From Streptomyces sp. Ru73 (lineage in GTDB: Bacteria; Actinomycetota; Actinomycetes; Streptomycetales; Streptomycetaceae): a DNA stretch of 38,930 nucleotides. The notes under the pieces were generated by a model. That model was not told where the DNA came from and ran no database searches. It was given only the letters and a program-made list of their open reading frames with translations. The stretch spans positions 1 through 38,930 of the forward strand of contig NZ_PQSQ01000079.1 of the NCBI RefSeq assembly GCF_002920575.1. Reading direction: 5' to 3'. Position 1 is the stretch's first letter. Each line of letters opens with the position of its first letter. Positions 13,837-22,282 of the stretch are shown piece after piece. The position numbers were made by a program, and so were the translations under genes.

Positions 13837-15405
13837 TCAGGCGGGGCCCGGTCCGGTGGTGAGACCGTGCGGGTCGTGTGCCGGGCGGCCGCCGACGAGC
13901 GTGGCGAGGACCTGGATCGCACCGATCCGGTCGGGCGCGACGCCCGTGGGATCGGCGTCCAGGACGGTGAGGTCGGCGAGGTGGCCGGGGACCAGCCGGC
14001 CCTTGCGGCCGCCCGCTCCGGTGGCCCGCGCCGACCCTTCGGTCCAGGCGCGCAGCGCGGCGAGCGCCGGCACCCGCTCGTCCGGGCCGAACGGCGCGCC
14101 GGACTCGGTCAGCCGCAGCACCATCGACTGCATGGCGGGCAGCGGCGCGCCGGGCGCGACCGGCCGGTCGGAGTTGCCGGGTACCGGTACGCCGAGCCCG
14201 AGCAGCGACTTCATCCGGTACGACCAGCCGGTGCGCCGCGGGCCGAGGTTGGCGGCCATCGCGTCGCCGAAGGTGTGCAGGAAGTTGTGCTGCGGTACGG
14301 GCACCACGCCGAGTTCGGCGAAGCGGGCCAGCTGGTCGGGGCGGACGATGCCGGCGTGTTCGACGCGGTGGTGCACGCCGGGCCGCGGCCGCTCCTTGTG
14401 GGCCCGCGCGAAGGCGTCCAGCGCGAGGTCGACGGCGCGGTCGCCGATGGCGTGCGCGGCGACCGTCCAGCCGGCCCGGTGGGCGGCGACGACCAGGTCG
14501 GTCATGGTGCCGGCGTCGTTCTGGAAGTAGCCGGTGGGGTTGGCGGCCTCGGCCTCGTTGTGCGGACAGCCGCAGAACGGCTCGGTCATGGCGGCGGTAC
14601 GGCCGAGCAGCGAGCCGTCGAGGAAGATCTTGACCGGGCCGAGGGAGAGCGTGTCGTCGCCGAACCCGGTGCGCATGCCGAGGTCCAGGCCCAGGTCGAT
14701 GCCGTCGTCGGCGTGCGCGGTGAGCGGGTGCAGTACGTCGGAGGCGGCCATCAGCTGGGCGCGGGTGTGCAGCCGCCCGGTCTCCCTGGCGAGCTGGTAG
14801 GCGGCCAGCTCGACGGGGGTGTGGCCGATCCAGCCGCCGCCGATGCCCGCCTCGGTGAAGGAGGTGATGCCTTCGGTGAGGTAGTGGCGGGTGGCGGCCC
14901 CGACCGCTTCGGCGACCGTCTCGACGGGGTACGGCAGGACCTGGCGCTGTACGAGGCGCTGCGCGGTCTCCTCCAGCAGCCCGTCCGGGCGGCCCGCCGC
15001 GTCGCGCGAGACGACGCCGCCGGCCGGGTCGGCGAAGCCGGGCTCCAGCGCACCGGCCGCCTCCAGCACCGGGGAGTTGACGACGCATGCGTGGCCCGAG
15101 GTGTGCTGCAGCCAGACGGCGCGTCCGCCGGCCGCCCGGTCCAGCCCGTCGCGGTGCGGGTAGCGGCCGCCGAGCCGGTTGTGGTCCAGGCCCGCGCCGA
15201 TGACCCAGGCGTCGTGGGGCAGCCCGTCCGCGTACCGCGCCACCGCCGCGTACACCTCCTCCACCGTGCGCGCCGTGGAGAGGTCCAGCCGGCCGAGGGC
15301 GAGGCCGGCGATCCGGCCGTGCAGGACGCCGAGGGAGGTGGCCGTTGGCCGGTCCTCGTCGAGGGTGAGGACGTGCGCGTTGCGGATCAGCAGGTCCAGC
15401 TTCAT
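13837..15405 (-). CDS. YtcJ-like amidohydrolase lacking the HxH motif
   Basis: The 522-residue product is clearly of the YtcJ/amidohydrolase-3 family: GLDHNRLGGRYPHRDGLDRA, WLQHTSGHACVVNS, HYLTEGITSFTEAGIGGGWI, VAAHAIGDRAVDLAL and NSDRPVAPGAPL are all in place. The family normally has an LPGFIDxHxH metal-binding strand about 50-75 residues in. Here GRIAG runs directly into LALGRLDLSTARTVEE, so roughly 40 residues with both metal-ligand histidines are missing, in frame. The enzyme may therefore be inactive or use a changed site. The ATG at 15405 has GAGGAGG 12 nt upstream and lies 17 bp after the urease alpha stop, so it belongs to the urease operon. Confidence 0.85.
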   Translation of the reverse strand: MKLDLLIRNAHVLTLDEDRPTATSLGVLHGRIAGLALGRLDLSTARTVEEVYAAVARYADGLPHDAWVIGAGLDHNRLGGRYPHRDGLDRAAGGRAVWLQHTSGHACVVNSPVLEAAGALEPGFADPAGGVVSRDAAGRPDGLLEETAQRLVQRQVLPYPVETVAEAVGAATRHYLTEGITSFTEAGIGGGWIGHTPVELAAYQLARETGRLHTRAQLMAASDVLHPLTAHADDGIDLGLDLGMRTGFGDDTLSLGPVKIFLDGSLLGRTAAMTEPFCGCPHNEAEAANPTGYFQNDAGTMTDLVVAAHRAGWTVAAHAIGDRAVDLALDAFARAHKERPRPGVHHRVEHAGIVRPDQLARFAELGVVPVPQHNFLHTFGDAMAANLGPRRTGWSYRMKSLLGLGVPVPGNSDRPVAPGAPLPAMQSMVLRLTESGAPFGPDERVPALAALRAWTEGSARATGAGGRKGRLVPGHLADLTVLDADPTGVAPDRIGAIQVLATLVGGRPAHDPHGLTTGPGPA

Positions 15406-15422
15406 GGTCGTCCGCTGCCTCC

Positions 15423-17108
15423 TCAGGCCAGGTGGTGGAGCTGTGCGAGGGGGACTTCGGTGGCGGGCGCGGTGCCCGTCGGCACGCCGTCGACGAGGAC
15501 GGGCGCGGGCTCGCGGGGCACGACGACGTGCGGGGTCGCGGTGTTGTACAGCATGTCGGCGCGGGTCAGGCCGCGGGAGTCGCGGACCGGCGCGTAGCTC
15601 AGGCCCTGCGGCAGGGCGGCGCGCGCGGTGCGGTCGGCCAGCGCGGGCCCGGCGACGAAGACCTTGGAGAGCCGGGCGGGGGCCGCGCCCAGCGCGCCGA
15701 AGTACGGGCGGTAGGTGCGGGGCTGGGTGAGCCGGGTGGAGCCGGAGCCCGAGCCGGTGTTGCCCCAGGCCACGAAGCCGCCCTTGATGACCAGTTCGGG
15801 CTTGGTGCCGAACCACGCCGGGTGCCACAGCACCAGGTCGGCCATCCGGCCCGGCTGTACGGTGCCGACCTCGTGCGCGAGCCCGTGTGCGAGGGCCGGG
15901 TTGAGGGTGATCTTCGCGAGGTAGCGCAGCGCGCGGGCGTTGGCCGGGTGCTCCACTCCCCCGTCCCCCGCGGCCAGCGCCTGGACGTGCGCCAGCTGCC
16001 AGGTCCTGCGCACCGTCTCGGCGATCCGGCCCATGCCCATGGAGTCGGAGTTGACGATGCTGATGGCGCCGAGGTCGTGCAGCGCGTTCTCCGCGGCGAT
16101 GGCGTGCCCGCGGATGCGCCCGCGCGAGATGGCGACGTCGCTCTCGCTGTGGTGGTTCTGGCGGTGCACGGTCATCGTCATCGGGAACAGCTCGCCGACG
16201 GTGTTCGGGGTGTACGGCACGGTCGGAGTGGTCGAGGAGGGCAGGATGTGCGGCTCGGAGAGGATCTCCAGCAGGTCGGGATGGCCGCCGCCGCCCTCCA
16301 CGTGGTACGCGTGCACGGTGCGGCCGCGGGTGGCGCCGACGGTGTCCCGCAGGTAGCCGGACTCGTTCATCGAGTCGGTGTGCAGGGCGACCGGCAGGTC
16401 CGCCTGCTCGGCCGCTGCCAGGCAGGTGTCGATGATGCGCGGGGTGGCGCCGAAGTCCTCGTGGATCTTGAAGCCGCCGGCCCCGGCGAGCGTGATCTCG
16501 TCCAGCAGCGCCCGGGAGCTGGAGGAACCCCGGGCGAGGAAGGCGATGTTCAGCGGCGTGCCCTGCCAACCGCTCATCAGGGTATGGAGGTTGTGCGCCG
16601 GGTTGCAGCCGATCTCCCACACCCCGCCCAGGCCCATGCCGACGAGCGTGGTGACGCCGGCCGCGAGCGCGGCCGGTGCGACCTCCGGCGAGGACAGGTG
16701 CACATGGCTGTCGACGATCCCCGGCGTGGCGATCAGCCCCTCCCCCGGTACGACGGAGGTGTGCGAGTCGATCGCGAAGTCCACGTCCATGACGTCGGGG
16801 TTGCCGACGCCGCCGACCGCGACGATCCGTCCGTCCTTGATGCCGATGTCGGTCTTGCGGACGCCGAGCGCCGGGTCCATCAGCACGACGCCGGCCACCA
16901 CCATGTCCAGCGCCGAGTCCCGGTCGGAGCGGGGCGAGGCCAGCAGCCCGTCCCGTACGGTCTTGCCGCAGCCGCCGAGCAGTTCGTCCCCCGGCGTCCC
17001 GTCGTCCGTCTCCACCTCCACCCACAGGCAGGTGTCGCCGAGCCGGATGCGGTCGCCGGTCGTCGGTCCGTACAGGGCGTGGTACGTACGGCGGTCGATG
17101 CTGGTCAT
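15423..17108 (-). CDS. ureC: Urease alpha-subunit paralogue (UreC2 type)
   Basis: The 561-residue product aligns along the whole length of urease alpha, the nickel enzyme that hydrolyses urea. Nickel ligands are all kept: H135 and H137 (DSHVH), carbamylated K214 and H216 in GFKIHEDF, H243, H269, and D355 in NSDSMGMG. The mobile flap is altered: where classical ureases have MVCHHLDP, this protein has MTVHRQNH, so the flap Cys is Val314 while catalytic His315 remains. The GGTGPA loop is also changed to MGLGGV. The ATG overlaps the gamma-beta gene (ATGA). No accessory genes (ureDEFG) lie in the window. It may be a urease with altered kinetics or act on another amide; this is not settled by sequence. 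Confidence 0.88.
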   Translation of the reverse strand: MTSIDRRTYHALYGPTTGDRIRLGDTCLWVEVETDDGTPGDELLGGCGKTVRDGLLASPRSDRDSALDMVVAGVVLMDPALGVRKTDIGIKDGRIVAVGGVGNPDVMDVDFAIDSHTSVVPGEGLIATPGIVDSHVHLSSPEVAPAALAAGVTTLVGMGLGGVWEIGCNPAHNLHTLMSGWQGTPLNIAFLARGSSSSRALLDEITLAGAGGFKIHEDFGATPRIIDTCLAAAEQADLPVALHTDSMNESGYLRDTVGATRGRTVHAYHVEGGGGHPDLLEILSEPHILPSSTTPTVPYTPNTVGELFPMTMTVHRQNHHSESDVAISRGRIRGHAIAAENALHDLGAISIVNSDSMGMGRIAETVRRTWQLAHVQALAAGDGGVEHPANARALRYLAKITLNPALAHGLAHEVGTVQPGRMADLVLWHPAWFGTKPELVIKGGFVAWGNTGSGSGSTRLTQPRTYRPYFGALGAAPARLSKVFVAGPALADRTARAALPQGLSYAPVRDSRGLTRADMLYNTATPHVVVPREPAPVLVDGVPTGTAPATEVPLAQLHHLA

Positions 17109-17695
17109 GCGCGCTCCTCGGGCTGGTGGCGGGACGGGACGACCGGGACCTCCCGGGTCTCGCCCGGTTCGAAGGCCAGCGCGGTGCCCGCCGCGATGTC
17201 CAGGCGGAGCCCGGCGGCGGCCGTGCGGTCCAGTTCCAGGGCCCGGTTGACCTCGGCGAGCGGGTAGTGCGAGGAGAGGAAGACGACCCGGTCGCCGGTG
17301 TTGCGGACGGTGAGGGTGGAGTGCGGGCGCCCCTCGTTGATCCGTACCGGTTCGGGCGCGAGCCGTACGGCGCCGGGGGCCGTGCCGTCGCCGTCGCCGA
17401 TCGGCCGGTCGACGGCCACCAGGGCGGTGCCGCTCGGGAACAGCGCCTCGACCTGCACCTGCGGGATCATCGCCGGCACTCCGTCCATGACCTCGTCGGC
17501 CGTCAGCACCGACCGGCCGACCTCGATCACCTCGTCCAGCGACAGCCCGTCCCAGGCCGCCTCCAGCACCTCGTCGCAGATCAGCGCGATGGCCTCGGGG
17601 GTGTTCAGCCGGCGGCCCCGGGCCCGGCGCCTGCGGGCCAGTTCCGCGACGGTGAACAGCTGGAGCCGTTCCTGTTCGCGAGGTGTCAGGTGCAC
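17105..17695 (-). CDS. Fused urease gamma-beta subunit
   Basis: A 196-residue protein joins the gamma subunit (about 1-100: VHLTPREQERLQLFTVAELA, NTPEAIALICDEVLEAA) to the beta subunit (about 105-196: RINEGRPHSTLTVRNTGDRV, with EPGETREVPVV near the end). The fusion is known in some bacteria with a second urease. The GTG at 17695 is preferred because AGGAGG lies 8 nt upstream and the product then begins VHLTPRE like other gamma subunits. It overlaps the alpha gene by 4 bp. The PucR-like regulator is divergent, 128 bp away. Together with the downstream allantoin genes this supports use of urea released from purines. Confidence 0.9.
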   Translation of the reverse strand: MHLTPREQERLQLFTVAELARRRRARGRRLNTPEAIALICDEVLEAAWDGLSLDEVIEVGRSVLTADEVMDGVPAMIPQVQVEALFPSGTALVAVDRPIGDGDGTAPGAVRLAPEPVRINEGRPHSTLTVRNTGDRVVFLSSHYPLAEVNRALELDRTAAAGLRLDIAAGTALAFEPGETREVPVVPSRHQPEERA

Positions 17696-17823
17696 TGGCA
17701 CGACCTCCTGGGTGCGGCGGCCCGGCACGGGCCATGAGTCCCTGGGAACCTCCCCAGCTTCACGGCCGGGCGGCGCCGAACCAACGTTGAAATACCCGCG
17801 GTAAGGGGCGGAGGATTGTGCAC

Positions 17824-19068
17824 ATGCACACTCCCGCCGAGCCGCCCGCCGCGGTGCCGCCGCCCCTGCCCGCCGGCCCGCGCCCCGGCGCCGCGGCCTT
17901 CCCGCCGCCCTCCCGGCGGGTCGCCGAGCTGGCCGGGCAGTGCCTGGACAACATCGACGGGCTGATCGGGATCTGGCTCGACGTCGTCCACCCGGTACGC
18001 GTCAGCTACGCGGAGCTCGTGCCCGACGAGGACTTCCGCGGCTCGGCCTGGCAGGCGTTCGAACTGCTCCTGCGGACGGTCGCGCGGCTGCCGGTGCCCG
18101 CGCACATCGCCGGGGTCTCGGAGCGGGTCGGCGAGCGGCGCGCCCGCCAGGGCGTCCCGCTGGACTCACTGCTGGAGGCGGCGCGGCTGGACTTCCGGGT
18201 GGTGTGGGCGGCGCTGGTGGAGCGGGCCTCGGACGCGGACATGGCCGAACTGGTCGCCTCTGCCTACGCGGTGTGGGAGGCCGTCGAGCGGCACGTCACC
18301 GGGATCATGAAGGCGTACCAGCGCGCGGTCCTGGAGATGGGGCGGCTGGAGGAGGACGAGCGCCGCATGTGGCTCGTCCGGCTGCTGGAGAGCGAGGGCC
18401 GCAACCCGACCGTGGTACGGGACGCCGCGCTGGCCCTCGGCTTCTCGGCGGGCGGGACGTTCCTGTGCGCGGCCGCGCCTGCGGGCGGCGGCCCTGCGCT
18501 GCGCCGGGCGGCGGGCGCCCTGCGGGCCATGGGCGCGCCCGTGCAGCAGCAGGCGGTGGCCTCCGACGCGGTACTGGTCGTGGAGGTGGGCCACCGCTTC
18601 ACGCCGCGGGCCGTACGGGCCCGGCTCCGCGAGACGCCGTGCGGCATCTCCCCGCAGGTCTCCGGGCTGGACGCGGTGCCGCGGGCCGTGGTCCTGGCGA
18701 TCGCCACCGCCCGCGTCCTGCCGCCGGACGCCACCGGGCCCCGGCCGCTGGAGGACAGCTGGCTGGACGTGCTGGTCCACCGCGCCGGGGACTTCGGCCG
18801 CGACCTGGCCGCCGACGTCCTGGGCGGCCTGGCCCCGCCGCGCGTCGCGCCGGCCGAGGCGGCCCGGCTGCTGGAGACGGTACGCACCCACCTGAGCGGC
18901 ACCGGCTCGGTCGCCGACACCGCCGCGGCCCTCTTCTGCCACCGCAACACCGTCCAGCACCGCTTCACCCGCTTCGCCGAACTGACCGGCCGCGACGTCC
19001 GCCACCCCCAGGACGCCGCCCTGGTGACCCTCGCCCTCCGCGCCCACGAACAGGCCCAACGGGACTGA
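17824..19068 (+). CDS. PucR/CdaR-type transcriptional regulator
   Basis: The 414-residue product ends in the PucR-type helix-turn-helix (VADTAAALFCHRNTVQHRFTRFAELTG at about 375-400), used by regulators of purine catabolism and related pathways. A GGDEF-like middle region (GFSAGGTFLCAA to VLAIATARVL) and a helical sensor N-terminus precede it. ATG 17824 is chosen over GTG 17818 because GGAGG (17810-17814) gives a 9-nt spacing. It is divergent from the urease operon and convergent with allantoinase. A CAACGTTG palindrome (17782-17789) lies in the shared promoter region. Control of the urease operon is the simplest reading. Confidence 0.85.
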   Translation: MHTPAEPPAAVPPPLPAGPRPGAAAFPPPSRRVAELAGQCLDNIDGLIGIWLDVVHPVRVSYAELVPDEDFRGSAWQAFELLLRTVARLPVPAHIAGVSERVGERRARQGVPLDSLLEAARLDFRVVWAALVERASDADMAELVASAYAVWEAVERHVTGIMKAYQRAVLEMGRLEEDERRMWLVRLLESEGRNPTVVRDAALALGFSAGGTFLCAAAPAGGGPALRRAAGALRAMGAPVQQQAVASDAVLVVEVGHRFTPRAVRARLRETPCGISPQVSGLDAVPRAVVLAIATARVLPPDATGPRPLEDSWLDVLVHRAGDFGRDLAADVLGGLAPPRVAPAEAARLLETVRTHLSGTGSVADTAAALFCHRNTVQHRFTRFAELTGRDVRHPQDAALVTLALRAHEQAQRD

Positions 19069-19102
19069 GCAGGGCGGTACTTGCCGTACGTGCGGGTGCG
19101 GG

Positions 19103-19136
19103 ACGGCCGCCGGGCTCGTGGGAGTCCGGCGGCCGT
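19103..19136. terminator. Bidirectional hairpin, PucR / allB
   Basis: A perfect 11-bp stem (ACGGCCGCCGG at 19103-19113 with its complement at 19126-19136, 12-nt loop) lies between two convergent stop codons. Confidence 0.7.
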
Positions 19137-19167
19137 GGGGCGCGGACGGCCCCGGGTGCTGGGCGGG

Positions 19168-20502
19168 TTACGGGCGGGTGAGGAGTTCGCCCGTGGGTTC
19201 CGTCAGGGTGCCGGCGTCGTTGATCCTGCGGCCGCGCAGCCAGGTGGAGCGGACCACGCCGTGCAGGGTCTTGCCGGCGTAGGCGGTGATCTTGTTGCGG
19301 TGCTGGAGGTGCGCCGGGTCGACGGTGAAGGTGGCCTCCGGGTCCAGGACCGCGAAGTCGGCGTCGCGGCCGGGGGCGATGGCGCCCTTGCGATCCAGGC
19401 CGACCAGGGCCGCGGGGGCCGCCGCCATCCAGCGGACCACGTCCTCCAGCGAGTGGCCGCGGGCGCGCGCCGCCGTCCAGATCGCCGGCAGGCCGAGCTG
19501 GAGGGAGGAGATGCCGCCCCAGGCCGAGCCGAAGTCCGGGGTCTTCAGGTCGGTGGTGGACGGCGAGTGGTCGGAGACGATGCAGTCGATCGTGCCGTCG
19601 GCCAGGCCCTGCCAGAGCGCGTCCTGGTTCGCGGACTCGCGGATCGGCGGGCAGCACTTGAACTCCGTTGCGCCGTCCGGGATTTCCTCGGCGGTCAGGG
19701 TGAGGAAGTGCGGGCAGGTCTCGACCGTGACCTTGACGCCCTCCGCCTTCGCGGCCGCGATCAGCGGCAGCGCGTCGGAGGAGGAGAGGTGCAGCACGTG
19801 GACGCGCGCGTCGAGGCGCTTGGCCAGTGCGATGAGCCCGGCGATCGCCTCGTCCTCGGAGACGCGCGGCCGGGAGGCGAGGAAGTCGGCGTACTTGGGG
19901 CCGCTGACCGGCGGCGCGGACTCCAGGTGGCCCGGGTCCTCCGCGTGCACGATGAGCAGGCCGCCGAAGCCCGCGATCTCCTCCAGGGCCGCGGCCAGCT
20001 GCTCCTGGTCCAGCTGCGGGAACTCGTCCACGCCGGAGGGCGAGAGGAAGCACTTGAAGCCGAAGACGCCGGCGTCGTACAGCGGCCGCAGGTCCTTGAC
20101 GTTGCCGGGGATGGCGCCGCCCCAGAAGCCGACGTCGATGTGCGCCTTGGACCGGGCGACCTCGCGCTTGATGTCGAGGTTCTCGGCCGTGGTGGTCGGC
20201 GGGAGGCTGTTGAGCGGCATGTCCACGAGGGTGGTGATGCCGCCGGCCGCGGCCGCGCGGGTGGCGGTCCAGAAGCCCTCCCACTCCGTACGGCCGGGGT
20301 CGTTGACGTGGACGTGGGTGTCGACGAGCCCGGGGAGGAGGACGTCGTCACCGAAGTCCTCGACCCGTGCCCCGGCGGGGGGCTCGGCGTCGTGCGGCAG
20401 CACCGCGGCGATACGCCCGTCCTGGACGGTGACGGACGCGGCCCGCGTCCCCTCAGGTGTGATGACTCGCGTGGAGCGCAGCACCAGCTGTGCGTCGGAC
20501 AC
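19168..20502 (-). CDS. allB: Allantoinase
   Basis: Hydrolyses the hydantoin ring of allantoin to allantoate. The 444-residue length and all cyclic-amidohydrolase metal residues fit: HVH (H63, H65), the carboxylated lysine K150 in FGFKCFLSPSG, HAEDPGH, HVLHLSSS and the catalytic Asp in SDHSPS. The GTG at 20502 has AAAGGGG upstream. The promoter region holds two adjacent dyads (20554-20585) that recur before malate synthase. The next gene upstream on the same strand is an NCS1 permease, 119 bp away. Allantoicase is often beside allB in Streptomyces but is absent here, so allantoate must be processed by a gene elsewhere. Confidence 0.95.
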   Translation of the reverse strand: MSDAQLVLRSTRVITPEGTRAASVTVQDGRIAAVLPHDAEPPAGARVEDFGDDVLLPGLVDTHVHVNDPGRTEWEGFWTATRAAAAGGITTLVDMPLNSLPPTTTAENLDIKREVARSKAHIDVGFWGGAIPGNVKDLRPLYDAGVFGFKCFLSPSGVDEFPQLDQEQLAAALEEIAGFGGLLIVHAEDPGHLESAPPVSGPKYADFLASRPRVSEDEAIAGLIALAKRLDARVHVLHLSSSDALPLIAAAKAEGVKVTVETCPHFLTLTAEEIPDGATEFKCCPPIRESANQDALWQGLADGTIDCIVSDHSPSTTDLKTPDFGSAWGGISSLQLGLPAIWTAARARGHSLEDVVRWMAAAPAALVGLDRKGAIAPGRDADFAVLDPEATFTVDPAHLQHRNKITAYAGKTLHGVVRSTWLRGRRINDAGTLTEPTGELLTRP

Positions 20503-20543
20503 CCGGTCCCCTTTCCGGTAAGTGTTGCTTGTCGGTACCCGCA

Positions 20544-20585
20544 GTCCTGAACTTTCCGCACTGCGGAATTCAACGTTCTGTTGAA
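20544..20585 (-). promoter_or_regulatory. allB promoter with motif A and motif B dyads
   Basis: Motif A, TTCCGCACTGCGGAA (20554-20568), is a perfect 6-3-6 palindrome. Motif B, TTCAAC-GTTCT-GTTGAA (20569-20585), is a perfect 6-5-6 palindrome directly next to it. On the minus strand TTGAAT (20573-20568) could be a -35 with CAGGAC (20549-20544) as -10 at 18 bp, placing motif A in the spacer. A repressor bound there would block RNA polymerase. Confidence 0.7.
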
Positions 20586-20621
20586 GAGTTTTCCCCCCGG
20601 GCGGCAGCCCGTCAAGACCCC

Positions 20622-22151
20622 TCAGGAGCCTTCGGTGGCCGTCACCCGCACCTGGCCCGCCACCGGCGCCGCCCCGCCCGGCACCTTCCTGACCTGCGAC
20701 GGGATGATCTCGTCCGGTATCGGACTGCCGACCATCCGGCCGCGCCGGGACACCGCGCAGTACAGCCCGCCGGCCACGCCCATGCCGAAGACCCAGGAGA
20801 AGGGCGCGACGGCGTCGAAGGCCGGCACCAGGGCGATCACCGCGGCGAGCACGGCGGACGGCACGAAGGCGGCCAGCGCCTTCGGGTTGTAGCCCCTGCG
20901 GTAGTGGTACGCGCCGGCCGCGTCGGCGGCGAACAGCGCGTCCACGTCGATCCGGCCGCGCCGGACGAAGTAGTAGTCGACGAGCAGGATCGCCACCAGC
21001 GGCCCGAGGAACGCGCCGAGGGCGCCCAGGAAGTACTGGATCACCAGCGCCGAGGAGTACAGCTTCCACGGCAGCACCAGCACCGCGAGGACCGCCGTGA
21101 TCAGTCCGCCGCGCTTGAAGTTCAGGTACTTCGGCGCGAGGTTGGCGAAGTCGTAGGCGGGCGAGACGAAGTTGGCGACGACGTTGATGCCGATGGTGGC
21201 CACGATGAAGGAGAGCGCGCCGACCACCGTCACCACGGGGTTGTCGATCTTCTGGATCACCTTCACCGGATCGTAGATCGCCTCGCCGAACACTGAGATC
21301 GTGCCCGCTGTGACCAGCACGGCGACCACCGCGAAGGCGGTGAAGTTCACCGGCAGGCCGATGAGGTTGCCGCGCCGGTAGGAGCGGTGATCGGGCGTGA
21401 ACCGGGCGAAGTCCGCGTAGTTGAGGACGAGCGTGAGGAAGGTGGCGACCGTGAGGCTGACCGCGATCAGGCTCTGGTGCGCCTGCTCGGCACCGCTCAG
21501 GCCGGTCAGGCTGCGGGTGAGCGAGATGTCGCCGCCCGCCTTCACCACCAGGTAGACGGCGAGCGCGAGGACGACGAGCCAGACGACGGGGCCGGTCGCG
21601 AAGTCCTGGACCTTGCGGATGAACTCCATGCCGCGGGTCAGCAGCAGCGCCTGCAGCCCCCACATGAACATGAAGGAGACCCAGCCCAGGGTGGACAGGC
21701 CCAGGAACGAGTTGTGGTGGTAGGCGTCCAGGCCCGGCGCGACCTGGATGGCGAGCAGCACCACCGCGGTCGAGGCCAGCCAGGTCTGGATGCCGTACCA
21801 GGCGACCGCCATCACGGCACGCAGCAGCGCGGGGATGTTCGCGCCGTACACGCCCCAGCTGGCGCGGGCGAGCACGGGGTACGGGACGCCGGTGCGGTGG
21901 CCCGCGTGCCCCATGCGGTTCATCAGCCAGTACACGATCGTGATGCCGGCCAGCAGCGCGAGGAAGACCTCCCAGGCCGGCAGCCCGAGGACGAAGAGGC
22001 TGGACGCGAAGGCGTAGTTGCTGATCGCGTGGGTGTCGGACATCCACAGCGCGAAGACGCTGTACGTGCCCCATTTGCGTTCCGGCGCCGGGGCCAGGTC
22101 CTCGTTGAAGAGGCGCGGGTCCGGCTTCAGGGGTGGTGCAGGTGTGGCCAC
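20622..22151 (-). CDS. NCS1-family allantoin/hydantoin permease
   Basis: The 509-residue protein has about twelve transmembrane helices and belongs to the nucleobase:cation symporter-1 family. Typical pieces are WMSDTHAISNYAFASSLFVL near helix 1, WYGIQTWLAS, and LNYADFARFTPDHRSYRRGN. B. subtilis PucI and other allantoin permeases share these. The GTG at 22151 has GGGAGG upstream; a GTG 33 bp earlier is also open but lacks a ribosome site. The gene lies just upstream of allB and downstream of the racemase-family gene, all on one strand, which points to allantoin or a related hydantoin as substrate. Confidence 0.9.
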   Translation of the reverse strand: MATPAPPLKPDPRLFNEDLAPAPERKWGTYSVFALWMSDTHAISNYAFASSLFVLGLPAWEVFLALLAGITIVYWLMNRMGHAGHRTGVPYPVLARASWGVYGANIPALLRAVMAVAWYGIQTWLASTAVVLLAIQVAPGLDAYHHNSFLGLSTLGWVSFMFMWGLQALLLTRGMEFIRKVQDFATGPVVWLVVLALAVYLVVKAGGDISLTRSLTGLSGAEQAHQSLIAVSLTVATFLTLVLNYADFARFTPDHRSYRRGNLIGLPVNFTAFAVVAVLVTAGTISVFGEAIYDPVKVIQKIDNPVVTVVGALSFIVATIGINVVANFVSPAYDFANLAPKYLNFKRGGLITAVLAVLVLPWKLYSSALVIQYFLGALGAFLGPLVAILLVDYYFVRRGRIDVDALFAADAAGAYHYRRGYNPKALAAFVPSAVLAAVIALVPAFDAVAPFSWVFGMGVAGGLYCAVSRRGRMVGSPIPDEIIPSQVRKVPGGAAPVAGQVRVTATEGS

Positions 22152-22225
22152 GTGATCCTCCCGGCGGATCGGAACGGAACTCACTGCTGTCGGGGTGCCG
22201 TGCGGGGCGTGGTTCCCAGATGTTC

Positions 22226-22282
22226 AGACGTCAGATGCCTGATGTCTAGAGATAGACCTCAGATGTCAGATGCCTGATGTCT
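22226..22282. repeat. Paired 22-bp operator-like repeats
   Basis: The 18-bp sequence GTCAGATGCCTGATGTCT occurs twice (22230-22247 and 22265-22282), 35 bp apart. Each copy lies in an imperfect dyad AGAyGTCAG-ATGC-CTGATGTCT. A third dyad GTCTA-GAGA-TAGAC (22244-22257) sits between them. The array lies 75-131 bp upstream of the permease start and overlaps the 3' end of the upstream gene. Confidence 0.75.
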
